Notes: generated from the sequence alone by a model not told the origin. Positions 7,106 to 13,699 are shown, counted from the first letter of the stretch. The stretch is DNA of 13,737 nucleotides from Methanocorpusculum sp. (GCA_030539595.1 JAUNXW010000029.1:1-13737), one strand, 5' to 3'. Made by a program: numbers and translations.

Positions 7106-7113
7106 GATATAAT
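7106..7113 (-). promoter_or_regulatory. Distal TATA-like box of the activase operon
   Basis: On the minus strand ATTATATC is centred about 33 nt before the ATG at 7076. It would place initiation near 7084, giving a leader of under 10 nt for the full 986-residue protein. Confidence 0.45.
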
Positions 7114-7160
7114 GTTCTTCTTTAATTGCTTCAGGTTATTGAATTTGTTATATCGTTATA

Positions 7161-7538
7161 CGAATTCGCTGGACAAGATTTACTCTAAGTTGTTCTGTTA
7201 CTCTTTGAACTCATTTCGTTGCACCACGAAAATCACACGAAAAAATACGAAAAGCACGAAAAAGAAAAAATCTGTTAGTCTCATCATACATAGCAAAACA
7301 CGAAATTTAACGAAAATCACGAAAGAATTACTAAGTATATAATAAGCATCAGATGATAAATTAACAGCAATCCTTTTGTGCATTTCGTTAAATTTCGTGT
7401 TTTGCTGCGTAAGCTAAACGTCAATTTGATGTTTTTATTTTCGTGTTTTTCGTATTTTTTCGTGCGGCTTTCGTGGTGTAACGAAATGTGTGCACACTGC
7501 AACAGAAAAGTTAGCATAAATCTTGTCCAACTGATTCG
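7161..7538. repeat. Large imperfect inverted repeat
   Basis: The left arm (about 7161-7329) and right arm (about 7367-7538) are imperfect reverse complements around a loop of roughly 40 nt. Matching blocks include CATTTCGTT and CACCACGAAA (7212-7231) with their partners at 7469-7488. ACGAAAAAATACGAAAA also matches, as does AGCAAAACACGAAATTTAAC (7292-7311 with 7386-7405). At the outer ends GGACAAGATTTA (7171-7182) pairs with TAAATCTTGTCC (7517-7528). Each arm contains CGAAA/TTTCG motifs about 10 bp apart (for example 7227, 7238, 7248, 7257), so A-tracts are in helical phase. No transposase is present. It may be a miniature element, or two copies of the dispersed repeat in opposite orientation. 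Confidence 0.7.
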
Positions 7539-7655
7539 CAAATCAAAGATTCGCAAGTGTTCGACTTGAATCGCAAGTCTGAGCCTTGCTCAGCTAAAGA
7601 TGCTAAAGTATCTCGTCTCAACTGAGAAACCTAAAGGTTTACGCTATTTGACAAG
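7522..7655. repeat. Palindromic repeat element, copy C
   Basis: The ends CTTGTCCAA (7522-7530) and TTTGACAAG (7647-7655) are inverted repeats with one mismatch. Near the right end lies AAACCTAAAGGTTT (7627-7640), identical to the palindrome of copy A. Inside is a perfect small hairpin, CTGAGC-CTT-GCTCAG (7578-7592), and repeated ATTCGCAA motifs. This copy is 134 bp against 78 bp for copy A. Its left end overlaps the right arm of the large inverted repeat. Confidence 0.65.
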
Positions 7656-7955
7656 CTCAGAAAGCGCAATCGCGTAACCCCGATTCAAATTAATTTCAAT
7701 ACAATATTCCATATTGAATCCGTTCTGTCGTGATGTACTCAAAGGATAAATATTACCGAACAATCAGCTTTTAACTGAATTTATCATTAGTGATATCTCT
7801 CACGCTCGCAGGATAAAAATCTGAATTTTTTGCACGAAACAAAAAATCAAAAATTGCGCATCCATCGTTAATCATCAAAATTTTAACTAAAAATAAAACT
7901 CTGTTTTGAAATTAAACGAAAATAAAGGGCATTGTCGTGTGGAGGGCATTAACGC

Positions 7956-7965
7956 ACCGCGCGGT
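7956..7965. promoter_or_regulatory. GC-rich palindrome beside the radA TATA box
   Basis: ACCGCGCGGT is a perfect 10-bp palindrome that ends 6 bp before the TATA box of radA, where transcription factor B contacts DNA. In otherwise AT-rich surroundings this position suits an operator for a dimeric regulator. No regulator is known to me for this exact motif. Confidence 0.4.
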
Positions 7966-7971
7966 TAGGGG

Positions 7972-7979
7972 TTTATATA
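7972..7979 (+). promoter_or_regulatory. TATA box of radA
   Basis: TTTATATA is a strong archaeal TATA box. Initiation about 25 nt downstream (near 8000) would leave a leader of about 18 nt that contains the ribosome binding site at 8008-8014. Confidence 0.7.
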
Positions 7980-8007
7980 CCACGAGGTTGATGTATAATT
8001 ATAAATC

Positions 8008-8014
8008 AGGTGAT
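8008..8014 (+). promoter_or_regulatory. Ribosome binding site of radA
   Basis: AGGTGAT is complementary to the 3' end of archaeal 16S rRNA and ends 4 nt before the ATG at 8019. A frame extension that uses the GTG at 8010 would start inside this site, so the ATG is preferred. Confidence 0.75.
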
Positions 8015-8018
8015 TAAA

Positions 8019-8999
8019 ATGGAAATTGAAGACATAGCAGGTGTCGGACCCGCAACAGCAGAACGTCTTCGCGACGCAGGATATCTTACTATAGAAAGTA
8101 TAGCAACAGCAGGAACATCCGATCTTTCCGAAGCGGCAGACATTGGTGAAGCAACAGCGAAAAGAATTATTCTCAGTGCCAGAGAAAAGGCAGACATCGG
8201 CGGATTCAAAACAGGAACGGAAATTCTTGAGCGCAGAAAAGAAGTCTTAAAACTCAAGACTCTTGTTCCCGAAGTCGATGAGCTTATGGACGGAGGATTT
8301 GAAACTCAGGCAATAACCGAAGTCTACGGAGAGTTCGGTTCAGGAAAATCACAGATTGTTCATCAGATGGCTATTAACTGTCAGCTTCCAACCGAAATCG
8401 GAGGTCTTGACGGATGCTGTCTATATATTGATACAGAAAATACGTTCCGTCCAGAGCGTATTCAGCAGATGGTTGAAGGACTTGATCCCGAACTTATGCC
8501 CGAAGGATACGAAATACCTTCGGTTGATGAGTTCCTCGCAAACATACAGGTTGCACGTGCGACTTCATCGGATCATCAGATGCTTTTGATTGACTCTGCA
8601 CGCAAAGTCGCAACCGAAAAGAAAGACGGCGAAAAGCCTGTAAAACTTGTAATCATCGATTCATTAACAGGACTTTTCCGTTCCGAATACGCGGGGCGCG
8701 GAACACTTGCCGGAAGGCAGCAGAAATTAAACCGTCATATGCATGATTTGTTCAAACTTATCGATGAGCTTAACGCAGTTGCGATAGTAACAAATCAGGT
8801 TATGTCAAACCCGGGCTTATTGTTTGGAGACCCTACAAAGCCTGTTGGTGGAAATATTGTCGGGCACACTGCAACCTTCAGAATTTATCTGAGAAAGAGC
8901 AAGGGCGGAAAACGTATCGCAAAACTCATGGACAGCCCAAACCTTCCCGAAGGCGAAGCAACGTTCTCGGTTGAAACCGCAGGTATCAAAGCGGCATAA
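8019..8999 (+). CDS. radA: DNA repair and recombination protein RadA
   Basis: RadA is the archaeal Rad51/RecA homologue. It forms ATP-dependent filaments on single-stranded DNA and drives strand exchange. The 326-residue product has the expected length and layout. An N-terminal helix-hairpin-helix domain (about 1-60, IAGVGPATAERL) is followed by the ATPase core with Walker A GEFGSGKS (104-111) and Walker B LVIIDS (210-215). The RSEYAGRGTLAGRQQKL block comes next, then the loop-2 region with VTNQV near 257 and an intact C-terminus. No intein interrupts it. The start is the ATG at 8019, 4 nt after AGGTGAT; a GTG at 8010 in frame lies inside the binding site. The phosphatase gene follows after 19 nt and is probably cotranscribed. 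Promoter and possible operator are described separately. Confidence 0.97.
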   Translation: MEIEDIAGVGPATAERLRDAGYLTIESIATAGTSDLSEAADIGEATAKRIILSAREKADIGGFKTGTEILERRKEVLKLKTLVPEVDELMDGGFETQAITEVYGEFGSGKSQIVHQMAINCQLPTEIGGLDGCCLYIDTENTFRPERIQQMVEGLDPELMPEGYEIPSVDEFLANIQVARATSSDHQMLLIDSARKVATEKKDGEKPVKLVIIDSLTGLFRSEYAGRGTLAGRQQKLNRHMHDLFKLIDELNAVAIVTNQVMSNPGLLFGDPTKPVGGNIVGHTATFRIYLRKSKGGKRIAKLMDSPNLPEGEATFSVETAGIKAA

Positions 9000-9018
9000 A
9001 ACAAAATAATATTTCATA

Positions 9019-9699
9019 ATGCCCAAGGCTTACATAACGGATATTGACGGAACTCTTACAGATAACAATCGCAGATTATCTCTTTCTGCTGTCGCTGAAA
9101 TCAGGAGACTGATAGACTGTGAAATTCCCGTGGTTCTTGCTTCGGGAAACACCGTCTGTTTTCTGGACGGTTTATCCCATATGATTGGAACAAAAGGGGC
9201 AATAATCGCTGAAAACGGCGGAGTTTACCGAAACGGATATCTTGAAGAGAAATACATTGTCGGGAACAAAAATCTCTGCATGGAAGCCTACAAAAAAATA
9301 ATTGATGAACTTAAACCTAAAGGTGAAGAGCTCAGACTGTTCAGCGCAGAATACAGATTTTCCGACATAGCCTTCTCACGCGATATTTCTGTTGAAACTG
9401 CCCGCGACATAATCAAAAATACAGGTGTTGAAGCAGTTGACACCGGATTTGCGATTCATCTTCACACTCCCAATATTTCCAAAGGTGCGGCGTTTGAAAA
9501 ACTTGCCAGGCTTATGGGACTTAAAACCGCAGACTTTCTCTGCACAGGCGACTCGGTAAACGATGTTGAAATGCTGAAACTCAGCGGAATTTCCGTAACT
9601 CCCGCAAACGGCTCAACAGAAGCAAAAAGCGTCGCCTGCTGCATAACCGAAAAACCGTTCGGTGAAGGTGTTGCCGACGCATTAAAAAAATATTTCTAA
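9019..9699 (+). CDS. Archaeal-type phosphoglycolate phosphatase (HAD family)
   Basis: This is a HAD-superfamily hydrolase of 226 residues, the usual length of archaeal phosphoglycolate phosphatases. All four motifs are present: DIDGT (Asp8 nucleophile, Asp10), ASGN (Ser42), the lysine in SKGAAF (Lys155) and GDSVND (Asp178, Asp182, Mg2+ binding). The insertion between motifs II and III corresponds to the type IIB cap. The expected reaction is dephosphorylation of 2-phosphoglycolate, a by-product of oxidative DNA damage repair and other metabolism, in the cytoplasm. Related SPP-like phosphatases act on other sugar phosphates, so the substrate is provisional. The gene starts 19 nt after radA with no clear Shine-Dalgarno site, which suggests cotranscription with radA. 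It converges on the PRC-barrel gene. Confidence 0.85.
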   Translation: MPKAYITDIDGTLTDNNRRLSLSAVAEIRRLIDCEIPVVLASGNTVCFLDGLSHMIGTKGAIIAENGGVYRNGYLEEKYIVGNKNLCMEAYKKIIDELKPKGEELRLFSAEYRFSDIAFSRDISVETARDIIKNTGVEAVDTGFAIHLHTPNISKGAAFEKLARLMGLKTADFLCTGDSVNDVEMLKLSGISVTPANGSTEAKSVACCITEKPFGEGVADALKKYF

Positions 9700-9709
9700 A
9701 AAAGAAATA
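9691..9709. terminator. AT-rich hairpin between convergent genes
   Basis: TATTTCT (9691-9697), five A residues, then AGAAATA (9703-9709) forms a perfect 7-bp stem that includes the phosphatase stop codon. It lies exactly at the convergent junction with the PRC-barrel gene. The stem is entirely weak except for one G-C pair, so terminator function is only plausible. Confidence 0.3.
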
Positions 9710-9710
9710 A

Positions 9711-9965
9711 TTATTGTCTGAGCATATAACGGTCGACAACGATAAAGTCTGTAATATCCTTTACAGCCTCAAACGGAAGATAAATCGAATCGTTTTCGAC
9801 CTTATATCCGGATGTATCAAATCCGGGGTCGGGTCTGACGATTAATGTCTGAAGCTGACCCGTTTCCGTATCGAATGAAATATTTTTAATCTGACCGATA
9901 ATCTTGCCGTCAGTGCTCATGACACGCTTCTTTCGGATATTGTGCGTAAACTGCTCGCTCTGCAT
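9711..9965 (-). CDS. PRC-barrel domain protein
   Basis: This 84-residue stand-alone PRC-barrel protein has the pattern of the small archaeal family. VMSTDGKIIGQIKNISFD (about 15-32) forms the first strands, LQTLIVRPD (38-46) is a conserved core, and IYLPFEAVKDITDFIVVD (61-78) is the typical closing motif. PRC barrels occur in RimM, in photosynthetic reaction-centre H subunits and as small proteins abundant in methanogens, where some have been linked to cell division. The exact role of this copy is not shown by the sequence. A TATA-like motif about 25 nt before the ATG suggests its own, leaderless transcript, although the HTH-CBS gene lies 39 nt upstream on the same strand and read-through is possible. 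Confidence 0.85.
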   Translation of the reverse strand: MQSEQFTHNIRKKRVMSTDGKIIGQIKNISFDTETGQLQTLIVRPDPGFDTSGYKVENDSIYLPFEAVKDITDFIVVDRYMLRQ

Positions 9966-9985
9966 ATACTTTTCTTAGTCTGGCA

Positions 9986-9995
9986 AGTATTTATC
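9986..9995 (-). promoter_or_regulatory. TATA-like box of the PRC-barrel gene
   Basis: On the minus strand GATAAATACT is centred about 25 nt before the ATG at 9965, as expected for a leaderless transcript. It lies just after the stop codon of the HTH-CBS gene. Confidence 0.45.
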
Positions 9996-10004
9996 CATTT
10001 GTGT

Positions 10005-10883
10005 TTACAGCGCGGGAAACACCCTGATAATATCCGAATGAGTCAGAATACCAACCGGATTATCATTCTCCGTCACAATAACGCGTCCGATATTTTCCTC
10101 TTTGAATCTTTTTATGACCTCGTAAAGTTTCAAATTTCCCGGAATTGTAATAACCCGTTTCACCATAATTTCCGAAATCGGAGAATCTTTCGGCACATCT
10201 TTGTCCATTGCATAAACAATATCCGTAAGAGTAACAATTCCCAAAAGTTTTCCGTTTTCGATTACCGGAGCTCCGTGAATTCTGCGCTGGAGAAGAGTTG
10301 TCATTCCGTAGGCTAAAGTCATATCGGGTTCTAAATAAATAAGCGGCGAACTCATATAGGATTTAATCTGACCTTTGGGCAGGCTCGTCATTTCCGTGGT
10401 TGAAATCAGAAGCGCACTGTTAATTTCGTCTTTTCCGAAAACTTCACCTTTGATGAGCAGTTTGTTTACGGGCGTCGGACCTACGGTTATTTTATCTCCA
10501 ATCTCAAACGAACGGACATTTCCTATGATTTTTATCAGCGCGTGGCACAAATCCGCGTGTGTCAGAGTTGTAAACGCAATTTCGTTCACTCTTGCGCCGT
10601 CTACAACCTCTCCGTCTTTCAAAATCAGAACATCGCACTCCGAATAATCAGTTGTGATATTCAGTTCGGAGTATGCGCGTGCTGTAGGATGATACCCTCC
10701 TTTGGGTCCCGGAACTCCGTCGACAAGTCCAAGGACTTTAAGCGCCTGCATCTGATTTCGGACTGTTCCGGGGTTTCTTTTAATTATCTCAGCTATCTCT
10801 TCTCCTTTGATTGGATGCGAATATTGATGATAGAGTGAAATAAGAGTAATAAGAATATCCTTTTGAATCAGTGACAAATCCAT
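10005..10883 (-). CDS. HTH-CBS domain regulator
   Basis: This protein of 292 residues has three parts. An N-terminal winged helix (about 1-68) has GEEIAEIIKRNPGTVRNQMQ as its DNA-binding helices and a GPKGGY wing. A middle domain of about 90 residues is followed by a tandem CBS pair (about 176-228 and 238-290) ending with GILTHSDIIRVF. CBS pairs bind adenine nucleotides or S-adenosylmethionine, so this is probably a transcription factor that senses energy or cofactor state. I start it at the ATG at 10883. The open frame continues to 10922, but that would pass through the TATA-like tract at 10908-10920, and the protein family normally begins close to MDLSLIQKDIL. It is divergent from the NOG1-type GTPase gene over a 52-bp spacer. 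Its target genes are unknown. Confidence 0.85.
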   Translation of the reverse strand: MDLSLIQKDILITLISLYHQYSHPIKGEEIAEIIKRNPGTVRNQMQALKVLGLVDGVPGPKGGYHPTARAYSELNITTDYSECDVLILKDGEVVDGARVNEIAFTTLTHADLCHALIKIIGNVRSFEIGDKITVGPTPVNKLLIKGEVFGKDEINSALLISTTEMTSLPKGQIKSYMSSPLIYLEPDMTLAYGMTTLLQRRIHGAPVIENGKLLGIVTLTDIVYAMDKDVPKDSPISEIMVKRVITIPGNLKLYEVIKRFKEENIGRVIVTENDNPVGILTHSDIIRVFPAL

Positions 10884-10907
10884 ATTACTGATTCTTTCTG
10901 AACGGCA

Positions 10908-10920
10908 AAGATAATAAAAC
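10908..10920. promoter_or_regulatory. Shared TATA-like tract of a divergent gene pair
   Basis: AAGATAATAAAAC lies about 21 nt before the GTPase ATG (10936) and, read on the other strand as GTTTTATTATC, about 32 nt before the HTH-CBS ATG (10883). Only this AT-rich tract is available in the 52-bp gap, so both genes probably use overlapping promoters and may compete for them. Confidence 0.45.
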
Positions 10921-10935
10921 AAATGGTTAGATTCA

Positions 10936-11958
10936 ATGTATTTCGATCAAATTCCAACAGTCCCGACAGCTGATGAACTGCTTGACCGCAGTTTCAGACG
11001 TGCGGCTAAAAAAATGCGTGAAAAAGAAAATAAGAAACACGCAGATGAAGATTTTGTCAGAGCAATCACTCAGGCAACTCACGATAAATTAGTCAGTATA
11101 ATTCAGGGTTTTCCCGTATTTGAAGAGCTTCCCCCGTTTTATCGCGATTTATGCGACATAATTTTCGGAATGGACAATATTAAGATAAATCTGGGAATGA
11201 TAGGCTGGGCTGCCAAAAATGTCAAGGGTGTTGGAGGAAGCATCTCCCGCGGAATGAGACGCGCGGATACTCAGGTTGAACGCAAGCGCGCGGTCGCGCG
11301 TATTGCGTCAATAGTTCACAGAGCAGACGATGCTCTTCATTACTTAAACGATATGAGAAACGTTTTGAGAAAACTGCCCATTGTAAACGACGGCGAGTTC
11401 ACAATTGTTGTCGCGGGATATCCGAACGTAGGCAAATCCTCATTCATCAGACTTGTTTCAAGCGCCGAACCTGAAATTGCCTCTTATCCGTTCACAACGA
11501 AAGGAATCATCGTCGGTCATAAAAATGTCGAGCGCAGAAAAAAAGTTCAGTTTATCGATACACCCGGTCTTTTAGACCGCCCTGTTGACGAAAGAAACGC
11601 TATCGAAAGGCAGTCTCTCAATGCGCTTGTGTATGTTGCCGACCTCGTTCTTTTTGTAATCGACGCAAGCGAGCATTGCGGCTACTCGGTTGAAGACCAG
11701 ATAAAACTCAGGGAAGAAATCGAAAAACTTGTTCACGTTCCCATGATTACCGTTGTAAACAAGTCCGACGTCAAGAAAATGGACGACTACATGAACATGT
11801 CAACTGTTTCGGGCGAAGGAGTTGAAGAGGTTCTTCAAAAACTCATGGATATGCGCCTTGAAATTATCGCAGACGAAGAAGTGGATATCCGCTCGGAACT
11901 TCCTGTTCCGGATAAAAAAAGACGCGGCGGAAGATGGGAAGACACTGATGAAGATTAA
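10936..11958 (+). CDS. NOG1-type GTPase, probable ribosome assembly factor
   Basis: This 340-residue protein matches archaeal NOG1, a GTPase of the Obg-related group. An N-terminal helical region (about 1-150) with FYRDLCDIIFGMD precedes the G domain. The G domain has G1 GYPNVGKSS (161-169), G2 TTKG (187-190), G3 DTPG (208-211), G4 NKSD (275-278) and a G5-like STVSG (289-293). The C-terminal tail is charged (KKRRGGRWEDTDED). Eukaryotic NOG1 acts in maturation of the large ribosomal subunit; a similar cytoplasmic role in archaea is inferred. There is no Shine-Dalgarno site, and the TATA-like tract is about 21 nt upstream, so translation is probably leaderless. It converges on the Cdc6 gene across 8 nt. 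Confidence 0.9.
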   Translation: MYFDQIPTVPTADELLDRSFRRAAKKMREKENKKHADEDFVRAITQATHDKLVSIIQGFPVFEELPPFYRDLCDIIFGMDNIKINLGMIGWAAKNVKGVGGSISRGMRRADTQVERKRAVARIASIVHRADDALHYLNDMRNVLRKLPIVNDGEFTIVVAGYPNVGKSSFIRLVSSAEPEIASYPFTTKGIIVGHKNVERRKKVQFIDTPGLLDRPVDERNAIERQSLNALVYVADLVLFVIDASEHCGYSVEDQIKLREEIEKLVHVPMITVVNKSDVKKMDDYMNMSTVSGEGVEEVLQKLMDMRLEIIADEEVDIRSELPVPDKKRRGGRWEDTDED

Positions 11959-11963
11959 TCTTC
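11950..11963. terminator. Palindrome at the GTPase-Cdc6 convergent junction
   Basis: GAAGATTAATCTTC is a perfect 14-bp palindrome containing the stop codon of the GTPase gene, followed by a T-rich run (about 11968-11978). As a hairpin only 5 bp could form around a small loop. It may mark the junction terminator, but chance from the repeated GAT/GAA codons is not excluded. Confidence 0.25.
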
Positions 11964-11966
11964 AAT

Positions 11967-13097
11967 CTATTTTCTTTTGAGAATTCTTTCCATTCTCTCT
12001 TTATCATATTTCAGATGAACAAATCTCTGTCTTCCTTTACCGGTGTTTGAATACTCGGTTGTTACGAGATGCATCATATCGAGTTTTTCTATAATTTCGT
12101 TCACTCTTGTGACTTTTGGACCTTTTTCGGGGATGGCATCCCTGATTTCAGAGGTCGTCGGTGATTTTTCGCCTGTTGAAAGCTTCACGATTTTTGAAAG
12201 AACCTGATACTCGTCTTTTGAAAGAGACCTGACAGCAGTGGATAAATGAAGGTCGCGGGATGCTGAAAATGCCTTGAGGACATCTTTTTCCAGAACCTCT
12301 TTCCTCGCATCGTTTTCTGCGTAGAGAACCGAGCGCTTGATTAAATCAAGTCCCATTCTTACATCTCCGCATTTCATCGTCCTGTCGACGATTTTATCCA
12401 GCAGTTCTGTTGAAAGCACTCTTGGATAAAGACCCTGTTTGATTCTTGCCGAAAGAATTCCCGCAACCTCATTTGAAGTGTATGGGGCGAAATTAATTGT
12501 TTCGTATCTGAAAACAGAACCGACGCGTGCGTCGATAACGCTTTCAAGGTCAATGGACATATCACTGATTACAACAATCACACCGAAAGAAATTCCGTCT
12601 TTCTGCTCGTGGATACGCAGAAGCGGATAGAGAATGTCGTTGAACTGTTTCTGATAAATGAGGTAGTTTGCATCATCAAGGCAGACTAAAGGAAGAACTC
12701 CTTCTTTTTCTATATAATTCAGAAGCCCGTCCATAAGCGATTTGAATGCCGTTCCGGATGAAGGCGGGCTGTGTTTTGTTATTTTGGAGTATATTCTCGA
12801 AAAGACGGCGTATTCGGTGTTGTCAATCTGGCAGTTGATTGATATGGGAATTATTTTTTTGGTGCTTTTATCTATTTCTTCGAAAAGTTTTCGCACCGAT
12901 GTTGTTTTTCCTGTTCCTGGAAGTCCTTTGCAGACTGTCGGGAGAATTTTTCCGCCCATTAATGCGGGGCGAATTGATAATGCGAGTTCTGCCATCTGCT
13001 CGTCGCGGTATTCAAACTGTTCCGGAACGTAGCTGATGTCGAATACTTCAATGTCTTTGAAGAGTGTCTGATCCCAGTTAAGCAGATTACTTTTCAC
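11967..13097 (-). CDS. Orc1/Cdc6 replication initiator
   Basis: This AAA+ protein of 376 residues is of normal length for archaeal Orc1/Cdc6, which recognises origins and loads the MCM helicase. It has Walker A GLPGTGKTT (58-66), Walker B VCLDDAN (138-144), a sensor-1 region VISD (176-179) and sensor-2 GDVR (244-247). The lid helices follow, and the C-terminal winged helix (about 292-365) ends in GRQRFVHL. The second acidic residue of Walker B is Asp142 where glutamate is usual, so ATP turnover may be slow or differ. The start is a GTG preceded by AGGTGA (13101-13106). It lies 8 nt after the zinc-ribbon gene, so the two are cotranscribed. Archaeal origins are often close to such genes, but I see no origin repeats in the available flanks. 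Confidence 0.93.
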   Translation of the reverse strand: MKSNLLNWDQTLFKDIEVFDISYVPEQFEYRDEQMAELALSIRPALMGGKILPTVCKGLPGTGKTTSVRKLFEEIDKSTKKIIPISINCQIDNTEYAVFSRIYSKITKHSPPSSGTAFKSLMDGLLNYIEKEGVLPLVCLDDANYLIYQKQFNDILYPLLRIHEQKDGISFGVIVVISDMSIDLESVIDARVGSVFRYETINFAPYTSNEVAGILSARIKQGLYPRVLSTELLDKIVDRTMKCGDVRMGLDLIKRSVLYAENDARKEVLEKDVLKAFSASRDLHLSTAVRSLSKDEYQVLSKIVKLSTGEKSPTTSEIRDAIPEKGPKVTRVNEIIEKLDMMHLVTTEYSNTGKGRQRFVHLKYDKERMERILKRK

Positions 13098-13100
13098 TTT

Positions 13101-13106
13101 TCACCT
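13101..13106 (-). promoter_or_regulatory. Ribosome binding site for the GTG start of Cdc6
   Basis: On the minus strand TAAGGTGA combines the stop codon of the zinc-ribbon gene with AGGTGA, which lies 3 nt before the GTG at 13097. It supports the unusual start codon and tight coupling of the two genes. Confidence 0.65.
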
Positions 13107-13672
13107 TATTTCATGCAGTTTTTGCAGAGGCTCTTTCCCATAAACAGATTGGATACGTCTCTTTGAACTTTGGATATTTTTGCGCCGCATTTTTCGCAGG
13201 TGTATTCGCCTTCGGACGGTTTTGATATGGGAACGGATACTTTCGACGGTTCAGGTTCGCGAATCTGTTCCTGCTCCGGTTCGGTTTTGGGTTCGGGTTT
13301 TATTTCCGTAAAAAGAGGCTCTTCTTTTTCTGGTTCTGCAAAGAGTACAGGCTCAAACATTTCAGGTTCGGGCTTTTTTGTCTCTGCTTCCGGTTCTTCT
13401 TCGGAAAAGACAGGAGGTATCATTTCCGAAAACGATTCTTCCTGCTCCGGCTCGGTTTCTGAGTCTGAGAGTATTTTGTCTTTGTATTTTTCTATTGCCG
13501 ATTTTGCTGTGGCGTTGTTGTTTCCGAAGCCGTCAAGGACGTCAGAAAGGAAAGCCCTTAGCTCATCAGCGTCTGATTTTGTTTCAGCGGTGTCTGAAAC
13601 TTCAAGACGCAGGCTTTCATAGTTGCCGAGGTTTACAGTAACTCCTATTGTCACAATGCGCTTGTCAGACAT
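13106..13672 (-). CDS. Acidic zinc-ribbon protein, partner of Cdc6
   Basis: I do not recognise a named family for this 188-residue protein. A compact N-terminal domain (about 1-66) starts with beta strands (VTIGVTVNLGNYESLRLEV). It is followed by a long disordered linker (about 70-153) dominated by Glu and Pro, in EPE, EPEK and PEPK patterns. A C-terminal zinc ribbon has CxxC at 159-162 and 183-186. The strong negative charge suggests contact with basic proteins or mimicry of DNA; the ribbon may bind nucleic acid or protein. It precedes Cdc6 by 8 nt in the same operon, so a part in replication initiation is an inference from context. A TATA-like box about 23 nt upstream supports the ATG at 13672. 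Confidence 0.75.
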   Translation of the reverse strand: MSDKRIVTIGVTVNLGNYESLRLEVSDTAETKSDADELRAFLSDVLDGFGNNNATAKSAIEKYKDKILSDSETEPEQEESFSEMIPPVFSEEEPEAETKKPEPEMFEPVLFAEPEKEEPLFTEIKPEPKTEPEQEQIREPEPSKVSVPISKPSEGEYTCEKCGAKISKVQRDVSNLFMGKSLCKNCMK

Positions 13673-13691
13673 TATTGCTTTTCCTATTTGG

Positions 13692-13699
13692 TATTTAAG
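13692..13699 (-). promoter_or_regulatory. TATA-like box of the zinc-ribbon/Cdc6 operon
   Basis: On the minus strand CTTAAATA, followed by CC, is centred about 23 nt before the ATG at 13672, as expected for leaderless initiation. The 65 bp visible beyond the gene show no repeated origin-type motif. Confidence 0.5.

Larger units (their letters stand above)
7656..8018. other. Intergenic region upstream of radA
   Basis: No gene is visible. The left two thirds are very AT-rich and contain one clear small hairpin, TTCAATA (7695-7701) with TATTGAA (7712-7718). The last 100 bp change abruptly to GC-richer sequence with a twice-repeated GGGCATT (7927-7933 and 7944-7950, 17 bp apart). A palindrome and the TATA box of radA follow, listed separately. 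Confidence 0.6.

Noticed and set aside
7212..7320. A CRISPR array suggested by repeated CGAAA motifs
   Set aside because: The repeats are only 5-7 bases, 9-11 bp apart, without spacers of constant length and without cas genes.
7112..7569. Several overlapping short reading frames on both strands around 7112-7569
   Set aside because: They are produced by the inverted repeat. The peptides from the two arms resemble each other only because the DNA arms are reverse complements.
8010..8018. An upstream GTG as the start of radA
   Set aside because: The GTG lies inside AGGTGAT, the ribosome binding site of the ATG at 8019.
10884..10922. A start at 10922 for the HTH-CBS gene
   Set aside because: It would lie beyond the only TATA-like tract (10908-10920), so the transcript could not include it.
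13170..13622. A 150-codon serine-rich reading frame on the plus strand
   Set aside because: It is the antisense of the Glu/Pro-rich linker of the zinc-ribbon gene, and its composition follows from that codon use.
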